Positions 42,831 to 51,072 of a DNA stretch of 64,000 bases are shown one piece after another. Location of the stretch: contig NZ_ASXG01000172.1 in assembly GCF_000411975.1 (NCBI RefSeq), positions 108,475 to 172,474 on the forward strand, read 5' to 3'. Position 1 is the first letter of the stretch, and the number at the start of each line of letters is the position of its first letter. The notes beneath the pieces were generated by a model. The model worked only from the letters and a program-made list of their open reading frames with translations, ran no database searches and was not told the DNA's origin. The position numbers were made by a program, and so were the translations under genes. The DNA is from Amycolatopsis orientalis DSM 43388 (GTDB lineage Bacteria > Actinomycetota > Actinomycetes > Mycobacteriales > Pseudonocardiaceae).

Positions 42831-43959
42831 GTTTCTGCCGTACGGCCGCCAGTTCGTCAGCGAAGAAGACATCGAAGCCGTCGTCTCAGTCCTGCGCGGC
42901 GACTGGCTCACGACGGGCCCCGCGGTCGCGAAGTTCGAGGCAGACCTCGCGGAGCACACCGGCGGGACTCCGGCCGTAGCCGTCACCTCCGGTACCGCGG
43001 CCTTGCACGTGGCTTACGCCGCGGCTGGAATCGGCGAGGGTGACGACGTCGTCGCGTCGCCGATGACCTTCGTCGCCACCGCCGCGACCGCCGCACTGCA
43101 CGGCGCGAAAGTGGTGTTCGCCGACGTCGAGCCGGACACCGGCAACCTGTCCGTCGACGCCGCCGCGGCCGCGATCACCAGCCGCACCAAGGTGATCGCC
43201 GCGGTCGACTACGCCGGGCACCCGGCCGAACTGGACTCCCTGGCGAAAGTCGCGCACGACGCCGGCGCCCTGTTGCTGGAGGACGCCGCGCATTCCGTCG
43301 GTGGTTCCTGGCAGGGACGGCCGGTCGGTTCTCTTGCCGATCTGACCACGTTTTCCTTCTTCCCCACCAAAAACCTGACCACCGCCGAGGGCGGCGCGGT
43401 CGTCACCGGGTCCGCGGAGTTGCTGCAGCGCGCACAAGCGTTCCGCAACCACGGTTTGGTCCGGGACAAGTCGCGCCAGCGGTACCCGGACGAAGGCGCG
43501 TGGCATCAGGAAGTGCACGAGTTCGGCCTGAACTACCGGCTGCCGGATGTCCTGTGCGCACTGGGAAGCAGCCAGCTCAAGCGCTTGACGGAGTTCAAAC
43601 TGCGGCGAGCCGAGATCCACGCGCGGTACAACGCTGCGCTCGCGGATGTCTCAGGAGTCCTGACGCCGCCTCGCCGCGAAGGCGCGGACCCGGTGTGGCA
43701 CCTGTACCCGCTGCGAGTGCTGGATGGCCGCCGCCGCGCGCTGTTCGACCACCTGCGCGGGCTGGGGATCGGGGTGCAGGTCAACTACATCCCGGCCTAC
43801 TGGCACCCGGTATTCGAGGATCTCGGCTATCGGCGCGGGTTGTGCCCGAACGCTGAGGCGTATTACGAGCAGGAGCTTTCGCTGCCGCTGTTCCCGTCGC
43901 TGAGGGATTCCGACGTGGACCGGGTGATCGACGGGGTGCGCGGGTTCTTCGGGGTCTGA
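42823..43959 (+). CDS. pseC: UDP-4-keto-sugar aminotransferase, PseC
   Basis: DegT/DnrJ/EryC1-type PLP enzyme of 378 aa. It starts LPYGRQFVSEEDIEAVVSVL, has SGTAALHVAYAAAGIGEGDD, DAAHSVGGSWQGRPVG, and the Schiff-base lysine in FFPTKNLTTAEGGAVV. PseC installs the 4-amino group with glutamate as donor. Coupled to pseB by an 8-bp overlap. Its 3' end overlaps the convergent DUF4345 gene by 97 bp. Confidence 0.93.
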   Translation: MPEFLPYGRQFVSEEDIEAVVSVLRGDWLTTGPAVAKFEADLAEHTGGTPAVAVTSGTAALHVAYAAAGIGEGDDVVASPMTFVATAATAALHGAKVVFADVEPDTGNLSVDAAAAAITSRTKVIAAVDYAGHPAELDSLAKVAHDAGALLLEDAAHSVGGSWQGRPVGSLADLTTFSFFPTKNLTTAEGGAVVTGSAELLQRAQAFRNHGLVRDKSRQRYPDEGAWHQEVHEFGLNYRLPDVLCALGSSQLKRLTEFKLRRAEIHARYNAALADVSGVLTPPRREGADPVWHLYPLRVLDGRRRALFDHLRGLGIGVQVNYIPAYWHPVFEDLGYRRGLCPNAEAYYEQELSLPLFPSLRDSDVDRVIDGVRGFFGV

Positions 43960-44351
43960 CCGGCCCGGAAAACCCTCGCGTGCCACAGCAAAACCCCCGG
44001 CACCACAGCCAGCTCCAAAACCGTCGCCGCCCGGAACACCGGATGCGGCGCCCCAGCCCGCCGTGCCGAGAGAAGCCGCGGCAGCCCTCCCGCGGCGGCC
44101 GTCCCCAGCACCAGCCGGGTCGTTCCGGCGCGCTTCTCCGGCCGCAGGAGAGACCACCACAGCGCGAGCCCCGCCGCCGTCCAGAAGGTGTTCACGAAGC
44201 GGTACTCGCTGTCCACGCTGGGCGTCGTCGCCGCACCGCCGGGGGCGCGTTCCGGGCCGCCGAGGATTCCGGTCAGTCCGGAAGCGACTGGGATCGCGCC
44301 GAGCGCTCCGAGGGTGGCCAGTAACGCCTTGCGGGACTTCGCGCCTGCCAT
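43863..44351 (-). CDS. DUF4345-type small membrane protein, 162 aa
   Basis: Four hydrophobic segments from residue 8 to 128, including EYRFVNTFWTAAGLALWWSL and TVLELAVVPGVLLWHARV, as in DUF4345 proteins. The last 35 residues (TRSTSESLSDGNSGSESS) are Ser-rich and lie antisense to the 3' end of pseC, probably a run-on after loss of an earlier stop. Located 10 bp after pseI, likely its operon partner by read-through rather than by function. Confidence 0.7.
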   Translation of the reverse strand: MAGAKSRKALLATLGALGAIPVASGLTGILGGPERAPGGAATTPSVDSEYRFVNTFWTAAGLALWWSLLRPEKRAGTTRLVLGTAAAGGLPRLLSARRAGAPHPVFRAATVLELAVVPGVLLWHARVFRAGQTPKNPRTPSITRSTSESLSDGNSGSESSCS

Positions 44352-44361
44352 GTCCCCGAGC

Positions 44362-45411
44362 CTAGAGGAGATCCCACGTCAGCGCGGTCCCCTTGGCGGC
44401 ATCGACCCGGAACGTCCGCCCCAGCACGTGCACGATCTCCGCCGGGGCGAGCCCGCCGGCGGGACGGATCGAGCGGACGTTCCGCGCGGTAACCGGATCC
44501 CCGGCCCGGACGTCCTCCACCACGTACAGCGAACGCCGGAGCCGCAGCCCTTCCTTCTCGCTTTCGCGCGGCCCCAGCACCGGCTCGCCGAGTGCTTCCC
44601 ACGCCCGGTGGGTCTCGGTGACCAACGCGGCCAATTCCGCTGGCTCCAAGGAAAACTCCGAGTCCACGCCGCCGTCGCTGCGCGCGAGCGTCACGTGCTT
44701 CTCGATCGCCACCGCGCCCAACGCGACCGCGGCGACCGGTGCGCCGAGGCCCGGCGTGTGATCCGACAGCCCGACCAGCGTCCCGGTGAGCCCGGCCAGC
44801 AACGGCAATCCCCGCAGGTTGCTTTCCGTCGGTGACGCCGGGTAACTCGCCGTGCACCCGAGCACGATCAACTGGTCGTTGCCCACCGAGCGGGCAGTGC
44901 GCACGGCCGCGTCGATCTCCGCGACGTTCGCCATCCCGGTCGAGATCACCAGCGGCTTGCCGGTGCGGGCGCACTGTTCGATCAGCGGCAGGTCGACGAT
45001 CTCCGACGAGGCGATCTTGTACGCCGGCGCGTCCAGCGATTCCAGCAGCTCCACCGCGGTCGGGTCGAAGGGGCTCGAAAACACTTCCAGGCCGCGTTCG
45101 CGGGCGCGGGCGAAGATCGGTTCGTGCCATTCCCAAGGCGTGTGCGCCTTTTCGTACAGTTTGTACAGGTTTTCCCCGCCCCACAGGGAATGCCCGTCGC
45201 CGATCCGGAACGCCGGGCCGTCGACGTCGACGGTGATCGTGTCCGGACGGTAGGTCTGCAGTTTCACCGCGTGCGCGCCCGCGTCCGCGATGGCGTCCAC
45301 GATGGCCAGCGCGCGGTCCAGGTCGCCGTTGTGGTTGCCGGACATCTCCGCGATCACGAACGGCGGCCGCTCCGGGCCGAGCAGGTGCTTGCCGATGCGG
45401 ACTTCGGACAT
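44362..45411 (-). CDS. pseI: pseudaminic acid synthase (NeuB family), PseI
   Basis: TIM-barrel NeuB domain with FVIAEMSGNHNGDLDRAL, AVKLQTYRPDTIT, APAYKIASSEIVDLPL and GLSDHTPG...VAIEKHVTL, plus a C-terminal SAF (antifreeze-like) domain (SLYVVEDVRAGDPVTARNV). It condenses the 6-deoxy-altrose derivative with phosphoenolpyruvate to form Pse. The motif NHNGDLDRA and the DxS...F segment are closer to PseI/LegI than to NeuB, but the exact product is not proven. Preceded by pseH. Confidence 0.88.
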   Translation of the reverse strand: MSEVRIGKHLLGPERPPFVIAEMSGNHNGDLDRALAIVDAIADAGAHAVKLQTYRPDTITVDVDGPAFRIGDGHSLWGGENLYKLYEKAHTPWEWHEPIFARARERGLEVFSSPFDPTAVELLESLDAPAYKIASSEIVDLPLIEQCARTGKPLVISTGMANVAEIDAAVRTARSVGNDQLIVLGCTASYPASPTESNLRGLPLLAGLTGTLVGLSDHTPGLGAPVAAVALGAVAIEKHVTLARSDGGVDSEFSLEPAELAALVTETHRAWEALGEPVLGPRESEKEGLRLRRSLYVVEDVRAGDPVTARNVRSIRPAGGLAPAEIVHVLGRTFRVDAAKGTALTWDLL

Positions 45412-45434
45412 GGGTGGCGTCCTTCCGGTGGGGT

Positions 45435-45896
45435 TCAGTGCAGAGTCTTGCGCAGCCGGCGGAAGCCGTTGGCAGGGGGCGCGACCTCCAGGTAACCAGC
45501 CCGCTCGAACAACGCCGCCGACGCCGCGTTCGCCACGTGCACCGCGGCCAGCACGGCCACCGCATCCGTCCGGGCGGCCAAGGTCCGTTCCCCCGCGTCG
45601 AGCACCGGACGCGCCAGTCCGCGGCCGCGGCTTTCCGGCGCGAGAGTGATGCTGACCTCCCACTCGCGGCCGCCCTCGTCGTCGAACCGCACCGTGCCCA
45701 CCGGTTTCCCGGCGTCCTCCAGCACGAGCAGGATCCGGTCCGGTGCCGCGAGCACCCCGCGCAGCCAGCGCAGGTGGCTGTCCAGCTCGATCACGTCACC
45801 GGACCGCGACGCCTTCCGGGTCGCCGGGTCGTTGCGCCAGGCCAGCAGCAGCTCCGCGTCGGCCTCGGTCGCGTCGCGGGCGATGAGCGCCGTCAC
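45435..45896 (-). CDS. pseH: GNAT acetyltransferase, PseH-like
   Basis: GNAT domain of 153 aa: ARDATEADAELLLAWRNDPATRKAS, then WLRGVLAAPDRILLVLED, acetyl-CoA loop SITLAPESRGRGLARPVL, and ANAASAALFERAGYLEV. Sugar N-acetyltransferases of this type (PseH) acetylate the 4-amino group of UDP-altrosamine. Overlaps the coiled-coil gene by 4 bp and precedes pseI by 23 bp. Position within the cluster supports the PseH role; the fold alone would not. Confidence 0.83.
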   Translation of the reverse strand: MTALIARDATEADAELLLAWRNDPATRKASRSGDVIELDSHLRWLRGVLAAPDRILLVLEDAGKPVGTVRFDDEGGREWEVSITLAPESRGRGLARPVLDAGERTLAARTDAVAVLAAVHVANAASAALFERAGYLEVAPPANGFRRLRKTLH

Positions 45897-46336
45897 TGCG
45901 CGGGCGTGAGCTTCGCGTTCTCGAGCCGGCTCAGTCGCTCCTCGTACCGGGCCATCCCGGTCAGCCGGACGCGGATCTGGGCGTGCTGCCGCTGGATCTC
46001 CTCGACCAGCGAACGCGCTTCGAGAGCCTCAGCGTCGTCCGCGCGCGGAGTCATCGCGATCTTCTCCCGCAGCGTCTCCAGCTGCTCCTCCTGCGCGGCG
46101 ACGTGCGGGATCATCCGGTCCAGCTCGCCGCGGATCCAGCGCAGGTCGCCGAGCGCGGTCTCCAGCTTCTCGTCGGTCTCGGCGAGGCGGCGGCGGTGGT
46201 CGACCGTGCAGTGCTCCAGCTCGTCGATCCGGGTCTCGAAGTCCTGGAACACGCCGCGCGTGCGCTCTTCGAGGCGGTAATCGACGATCCGGGCGATCCG
46301 GGAGCCGAACAGGTTTCTGAACTTGGTGAAGGGCAT
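45893..46336 (-). CDS. coiled-coil protein of unknown function in the Pse operon, 147 aa
   Basis: Starts MPFTKFRNLFGSRIARIVDYRLEE, then is almost entirely charged heptad-like helix from residue 20 to 140 (DEKLETALGDLRWIRGELDRM, EEQLETLREKIAM). No signal peptide or membrane segment is apparent. It overlaps pseH by 4 bp and lies between the GT29-like gene and pseH, which ties it to the pathway, perhaps as a scaffold or chain-length/localisation factor. No family recognised. Confidence 0.7.
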   Translation of the reverse strand: MPFTKFRNLFGSRIARIVDYRLEERTRGVFQDFETRIDELEHCTVDHRRRLAETDEKLETALGDLRWIRGELDRMIPHVAAQEEQLETLREKIAMTPRADDAEALEARSLVEEIQRQHAQIRVRLTGMARYEERLSRLENAKLTPAQ

Positions 46337-46370
46337 GTCGGGAGTTCCTTCGGGCGAGTGCGAGCGAGCT

Positions 46371-47030
46371 TCAGCGGAGCAAAGTGGTGGTGCCGGTGCG
46401 GGTCCACGACTCCAGCAGCCTGCCCTCGGCGGCGATCTGGTGCTCCGGTCCCACGATGCACGAGTCGCCCGCCGCGTGTTCCCACGAGGTCTGCTCCGGG
46501 TTGTCGATGAACGAAAACCCGGTCAGCACCAGCTGCGCCTCGGGGAACGAGGTACGGGCGATCCAGGCCGCGAGCGTACCCGTGGTCGACCAGGTCGGTT
46601 CGGTGCGCGTCGGCAGGCCGAGCGCGTCCGACAGGGGCAGCACGACCTCGCGGTTCGACACCGGGACGAACCCCAGGTCGGAGGGCCACCAGCCGGGCAG
46701 CGCCTCCGGCTCCCAGTGCAGCCGGCCCGGCTCGACCAGCAGATACAGCCGGGAGCGGTAGTCGCGGAACACGTGCCGGGTGGCGCGGACCGCGCGGTTG
46801 AAGACGACCACGTGCACCTTGCGGCCGGTGATGTCCGGTCCGTCCGGTTCGTCGGTGACGAACCCGTTCACCCGAATGACCAGGTCACAGTCGTCGACCG
46901 CCTTGGCCCGGGCCGGGTCGGGCGGCAGCGGCTGGTTGCCGACCACGGCGATCGAACGCGGGTCCGGCCGGTCCGCGTACGCCGAGAGGAGGTCGACCAT
47001 GAGGCTCGCCGCACCGAGAGCAGCAGTCAT
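46371..47030 (-). CDS. family-29 sialyltransferase-like glycosyltransferase, 219 aa
   Basis: Sialylmotif L is visible at residues 27-60 (SIAVVGNQPL, DDCDLVIRVNGF, then DITGRK), motif S at about 150-160 (WSTTGTLAAWI and VLTGFSF), and motif VS as GPEHQIAAEGRLL. This is the animal-type GT29 pattern, which transfers sialic acid from CMP. Given the Pse genes in the same operon, CMP-pseudaminic acid is the likely donor. No N-terminal membrane anchor is seen; the start could be 47030 or 47000. The acceptor is unknown. Confidence 0.78.
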   Translation of the reverse strand: MTAALGAASLMVDLLSAYADRPDPRSIAVVGNQPLPPDPARAKAVDDCDLVIRVNGFVTDEPDGPDITGRKVHVVVFNRAVRATRHVFRDYRSRLYLLVEPGRLHWEPEALPGWWPSDLGFVPVSNREVVLPLSDALGLPTRTEPTWSTTGTLAAWIARTSFPEAQLVLTGFSFIDNPEQTSWEHAAGDSCIVGPEHQIAAEGRLLESWTRTGTTTLLR

Positions 47031-47155
47031 AAGGGAAGAAACTACCAGGACACCGCGAACGTTCCGGCCCGTATCGCCGGATCCGCGCGATGCCCGCCGC
47101 CCGGACCGGCCGGGGCGGACCGAGGCCGGTGCGCCCCATCGGTACCCTCGTCCAC

Positions 47156-48109
47156 GTGCATGCCACCAGCACGGTTCACGCAGCCGAACCCGATGTCTCG
47201 ACTCCGGCTCCACCGTCGTCGGACAGCAAGACGTTCGCGCGTGCCATCGACGACATCAAGACCGGTTTCGCCGCCCGCGAGCTCTGGACCCATCTCGGCT
47301 GGCAGGACATCAAGCAGCGCTACCGCAGGTCCATCATCGGGCCGTTCTGGATCACCATCAGCCAGGGTGTCATCGCGCTCGGTCTCGGCCTGCTGTACTC
47401 GCAGCTGTTCCGCACGCCGATCGAGGTGTTCCTGCCCTACCTCTCCACCGGCTTCATCATCTGGGGCTTCATCCAGGGCTGCCTCACCGAGGGCATGGAG
47501 ACGTTCATCGCGAACGAGGGGCTGATCAAACAGGTCCCCGCGCCGCTGAGCGTGTACGTGCTGCGCACGATCTGGCGGCAGACGCTGCTGCTGGCGCACA
47601 ACATGATCGTCTACGTCGTGCTGCTGATCATTTTCTTCTCGGCGCTCGATTCCCCGTATTCGCTGGGCTCGAAGGACGGCGCGTGCCTGCCGGACAAGTA
47701 CTGCCACCCCGGGCTGAGCTGGAACATTTTCCTCGCCATTCCCGGCTTCGTGCTGCTCGCGCTCACGGCGGGCTGGGCGGCGCTGCTGCTCGGCATCATC
47801 TCGACCCGGTTCCGCGACATCCCGCAGCTGATCAACTCGCTGATCCAGCTGATGTTCTACGGCACCCCGATCGTCTGGCCGGTCGACCAGCTGCTCTCCG
47901 GCGGCGCGCGGGACGGCGCGTCCTGGGCGCTGCCGATCATCAAGCTGAACCCGCTCTACCACTACATGCAGGTGGTGCGGTCGCCGCTCATCGGGCAGGC
48001 GGTGAGCTGGACCAGCTGGGTCGTGGTCGGCACGATCACCATCGTCGGGTGGGGGCTCGCGCTCGTCGCCATGCGCAATTACCGGTCTCGCGTCTCGTAT
48101 TGGGTGTGA
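47156..48109 (+). CDS. wzm: galactan ABC-2 exporter permease (Wzm/RfbD-like)
   Basis: ABC-2-type permease of 317 aa with six membrane segments: an amphipathic GWQDIKQRYRRSIIGPFWIT, STGFIIWGFIQGCLTEG, PAPLSVYVLRTIWRQ and YGTPIVWPVDQLL. It is the counterpart of mycobacterial Rv3783, which with Wzt exports lipid-linked galactan to the outside. GTG start 47156. It is followed 3 bp later by the ATPase gene, and is divergent from the GT29-like gene. Confidence 0.9.
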   Translation: MHATSTVHAAEPDVSTPAPPSSDSKTFARAIDDIKTGFAARELWTHLGWQDIKQRYRRSIIGPFWITISQGVIALGLGLLYSQLFRTPIEVFLPYLSTGFIIWGFIQGCLTEGMETFIANEGLIKQVPAPLSVYVLRTIWRQTLLLAHNMIVYVVLLIIFFSALDSPYSLGSKDGACLPDKYCHPGLSWNIFLAIPGFVLLALTAGWAALLLGIISTRFRDIPQLINSLIQLMFYGTPIVWPVDQLLSGGARDGASWALPIIKLNPLYHYMQVVRSPLIGQAVSWTSWVVVGTITIVGWGLALVAMRNYRSRVSYWV

Positions 48110-48112
48110 CAC

Positions 48113-48928
48113 ATGGTCAGCATTGACGTCCACAACGCGTACGTGGACTTCCCGATTTTCGACGCGAAAACGCGTTCGATGAAAAAGCGCGTGCTCGGCA
48201 AGGTCGGCGGCAAGATCGGCACCGAGCAGAAGGTGCCGATCATCGAGGCGCTGCACGACGTGTCGGTCAGTCTCCGCGAGGGCGACCGCGTCGGTCTCGT
48301 CGGGCACAACGGCGCGGGCAAGTCCACGCTGCTGCGGCTGCTCGCCGGGATCTACGAACCGACGCGCGGCTCGTCGCGGATCGTCGGCAAGATCGCGCCG
48401 GTGTTCGACCTCGGCATCGGCATGGACCCGGAGATCTCCGGCGAGGAGAACATCATCATCCGCGGCCTGTTCCTCGGTATGAGCGCCAAGGAAATGGAGA
48501 AGCGGGTCGACGACATCGCGGAGTTCACCGAACTCGGCGACTACCTGCAGATGCCGCTGCGGACGTACTCCACCGGCATGCGGGTGCGGCTCGCGCTCGG
48601 CGTGGTGACCTCGATCGACCCGGAGATCCTGATCCTCGACGAAGGCATCGGCGCGGTCGACGCGGCGTTCCTCAACAAGGCCCGCGACCGGCTCAAGGAC
48701 CTGGTCAAACGGTCCGGCATCCTGGTGTTCGCGAGCCACTCCGACGAGTTCCTCTTCGAACTGTGCGATTCCGCGATCTGGATGGACGAGGGACACTTGA
48801 AGAAGCAGGGTTCGCTGCGCGAGGTGCTCACCGAGTACAAGGGCCGCGACCCGTTCGAGAACATGAGCCAGGAAGGTCTCGAGCGCCTCGGCATCGAGCC
48901 CGCGACCACGACGAACGGCGGGGAATGA
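48113..48928 (+). CDS. wzt: galactan ABC exporter ATPase (Wzt/RfbE-like)
   Basis: ATPase of 271 aa with Walker A GHNGAGKST, signature YSTGMRVRLALG, Walker B EILILDEGIGAVD and switch His FASHSDEF, plus the polysaccharide-exporter hallmark VFDLGIGMDPEISGEENI. It lacks the C-terminal carbohydrate-binding domain of O-antigen Wzt proteins, like mycobacterial Rv3781. It overlaps glfT1 by 4 bp. Confidence 0.93.
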   Translation: MVSIDVHNAYVDFPIFDAKTRSMKKRVLGKVGGKIGTEQKVPIIEALHDVSVSLREGDRVGLVGHNGAGKSTLLRLLAGIYEPTRGSSRIVGKIAPVFDLGIGMDPEISGEENIIIRGLFLGMSAKEMEKRVDDIAEFTELGDYLQMPLRTYSTGMRVRLALGVVTSIDPEILILDEGIGAVDAAFLNKARDRLKDLVKRSGILVFASHSDEFLFELCDSAIWMDEGHLKKQGSLREVLTEYKGRDPFENMSQEGLERLGIEPATTTNGGE

Positions 48929-49836
48929 TGGCCGGCGAGACGCGAGAGCTGCCCGAGGGCGCCGTCGTCGGCGTGGTGGTCACGCGGCACCGGCGCGAGC
49001 TGCTCGCGGACTCGCTGAAGATCATCGCCGCCCAGACCCGCCCGGTCGACCACCTCGTCGTGGTCGACAACGGCCCGGACAAGTCCGCGCGGGACGTGGT
49101 GGAGGCCTACCCGCTGCCGTACACGTACCTGCCGTCGCACCGGAACCTCGGCGGCGCGGGCGGTTTCGCGCTCGGCATGCTGCACGCGCTGTCGCTCGGC
49201 GCGGACTGGGTCTGGCTCGCCGACGACGACGGCCGCCCGGCGGACGAGCACGTGCTCGAGATCCTGCTGGAGGAGGCCGAAAAGCGCGGTCTCGCCGAGA
49301 TCTCCCCGGTGGTGGCGAACATCGACGCCCCGGCGAAACTGGCGTTCCCGCTGCGCCGCGGCCTGACCTGGAAGCGCTCGTCGGCCGAACTGGGCACGGA
49401 CTTCCTGCCGGGCATCGCGTCCCTGATGAACGGCGCGCTGTTCCGTGCGTCCACTTTGGACGTCACCGGCGTGCCCGACCTGCGCCTGTTCTTCCGCGGC
49501 GACGAGGTGGAACTGCACCGCCGCCTGGTCCGCTCCGGCCTGCCGTTCGGCACGTCGCTGCGCACGACCTACCTGCACCCCGACGGTTCCGACGAGTTCA
49601 AACCGATGCTGGGCGGGAAGTTCCACGCGCAGGACCCGGAGAACGAGGTCAAGCGGTATTACACCTACCGCAACCGCGGGTATTTGCTGTCGCAGCCGGG
49701 AATGCGCAAGATCGGCGCGCTGGAAGTACTGCGCTTCGGCCTGTATTTCGTGGGCGTGAAGCGGGACCCGAAGGCCTTCGTGCAGTGGCTGAAATTGGTG
49801 CGGCAGGGCCGGGCGGAGAAGTTTTACCGGTACTGA
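48925..49836 (+). CDS. glfT1: galactofuranosyltransferase 1, GlfT1
   Basis: GT2-type enzyme of 303 aa. It has VVGVVVTRHRRELLADSL, NRNLGG-like HRNLGGAGGFALGM, metal-binding ADDDGRPAD, NGALFRAS and FFRGDEVELHRRL. GlfT1 adds the first galactofuranose residues to the decaprenyl-PP-GlcNAc-Rha linker in arabinogalactan assembly. Coupled to wzt, matching the Rv3781-Rv3783 arrangement. A 15-bp perfect hairpin follows it. Confidence 0.92.
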   Translation: MMAGETRELPEGAVVGVVVTRHRRELLADSLKIIAAQTRPVDHLVVVDNGPDKSARDVVEAYPLPYTYLPSHRNLGGAGGFALGMLHALSLGADWVWLADDDGRPADEHVLEILLEEAEKRGLAEISPVVANIDAPAKLAFPLRRGLTWKRSSAELGTDFLPGIASLMNGALFRASTLDVTGVPDLRLFFRGDEVELHRRLVRSGLPFGTSLRTTYLHPDGSDEFKPMLGGKFHAQDPENEVKRYYTYRNRGYLLSQPGMRKIGALEVLRFGLYFVGVKRDPKAFVQWLKLVRQGRAEKFYRY

Positions 49837-49846
49837 AACTCAGTCA

Positions 49847-49884
49847 GTCCGTTGTGGACGGCGCACTGACCGTCCACAACGGAC
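49847..49884. terminator. perfect 15-bp hairpin between glfT1 and the PPE-like gene
   Basis: GTCCGTTGTGGACGG pairs exactly with its complement over an 8-nt loop, 10 bp after the glfT1 stop, between convergent genes. Confidence 0.78.
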
Positions 49885-49890
49885 CACAAG

Positions 49891-51072
49891 CTATTCCCCG
49901 ATGACCGGCGGCGCGGAACGGTGCCCGCCGTATTCCTCGTTCTCGTCGATCTCCATCACGAACGCCGGCTGGTCGTTGCCGTCGTCGTACGGGCGGGCGC
50001 CGAAGCCCATACCCGGGCGGGCCGGGGCGCCGCCCATTCCTCCTGCCGCGACGTCCGCCGCGCCGGGGGACATGGCTCCGTCGCCGGGGCCGAACGAGCC
50101 GCCGCCTCGGCCGACCTTGTTTTCGTGTTCCTCGTCGCTCCCGAAACCGCCGCCGCCGCCCATCATGCCGCCCATCGGCATCGCGCCCATGCCCATTCCG
50201 CCGGCTCCGGCGCCGCCGCCGCTCGGGGCGGCTTGGGCGGCGGTCGGCGCGTAACCGGCCGCCGTGGTCGAACTGTCCGGCATCGCCTGGTGCACGGCAC
50301 CGGTGAACTGGCTCGGGCCGCTGACGGTCGGAGCACTCGCGTGCCCAGCCACCGCACCGCCACCACCGGCGCCGCCGGCACCAGCGCCAACAGCCGCCGA
50401 ACCAGCGTCCGCGACAGCAGGAGCCGGCGCGGGTGCGGGGTTAGCCGGAGCGGCGTCGTGGTGCTCCGGCCCCGTCGGCATCGCCACCGCGGCACCGCCG
50501 CCCGCGGCGACCCCGAACTTCGGCGGATGCGCGAAGGTCGGCTGCTTCGAGCCCGACGAGTACAGCGAAGCGTCGTACTTCGACATCGTCTCCGCGGCCT
50601 GCTCGTGCGCGGAACGGCTGTCCTGCTGCTTCTTCAGCGTCGCGTCGATCGCGTCGCCCATTTCGAGCGGGCTCGCGTGCGACCACTTGTCGAATTCTTC
50701 GGTCCAGTCGAACGGAACCGCTTCCGGCATCGAATGCTTCGCCGTCTGCGCGGCGGTCGCCTGTTCCTCGACGATCTGCGCGGCCAGCTTCGCATTCTGG
50801 CCATTCGCCTCGGCCCATTCGGCGAGGCTTACGAAATACGCCTGCGCACTGGCCGCGGCCTCGCCGCTCCAGGCGTGCGAAGCCTTTTTCACGGCCTCGC
50901 CCAGCTGCGTGGCGAACTCCTCGAACGCTTTCTGCACCTCGGTGTACGCGTGCGAGACCGAGGAAACCTGCTCGACGTCGAGGTTGGTCTCGACATACGA
51001 CTTCAGCTGCTGGTGCGGGTGCCCGAGGTAGTCGGCGTCCGACGGCGCGAGCCCCGGCTGCGGCGTGCTCAT
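49891..51072 (-). CDS. PPE-like type VII secretion substrate with Gly/Ala/Pro-rich tail, 393 aa
   Basis: A helical N-terminal domain of about 180 residues contains the WXG-type turn SHAWSGEAAASAQAYF and a helical hairpin like PPE/WXG100 proteins. A low-complexity tail follows (APAPAPAVADAG, GGGGAVAG, GMGMGAMPMGGMMGG) and an acidic end (EIDENEEYGGH). It overlaps a small helical partner gene by 4 bp and is followed on the same strand by no other gene, with an EspG chaperone gene at the operon head. Probably exported or surface-exposed by an ESX system located elsewhere. Confidence 0.72.
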   Translation of the reverse strand: MSTPQPGLAPSDADYLGHPHQQLKSYVETNLDVEQVSSVSHAYTEVQKAFEEFATQLGEAVKKASHAWSGEAAASAQAYFVSLAEWAEANGQNAKLAAQIVEEQATAAQTAKHSMPEAVPFDWTEEFDKWSHASPLEMGDAIDATLKKQQDSRSAHEQAAETMSKYDASLYSSGSKQPTFAHPPKFGVAAGGGAAVAMPTGPEHHDAAPANPAPAPAPAVADAGSAAVGAGAGGAGGGGAVAGHASAPTVSGPSQFTGAVHQAMPDSSTTAAGYAPTAAQAAPSGGGAGAGGMGMGAMPMGGMMGGGGGFGSDEEHENKVGRGGGSFGPGDGAMSPGAADVAAGGMGGAPARPGMGFGARPYDDGNDQPAFVMEIDENEEYGGHRSAPPVIGE

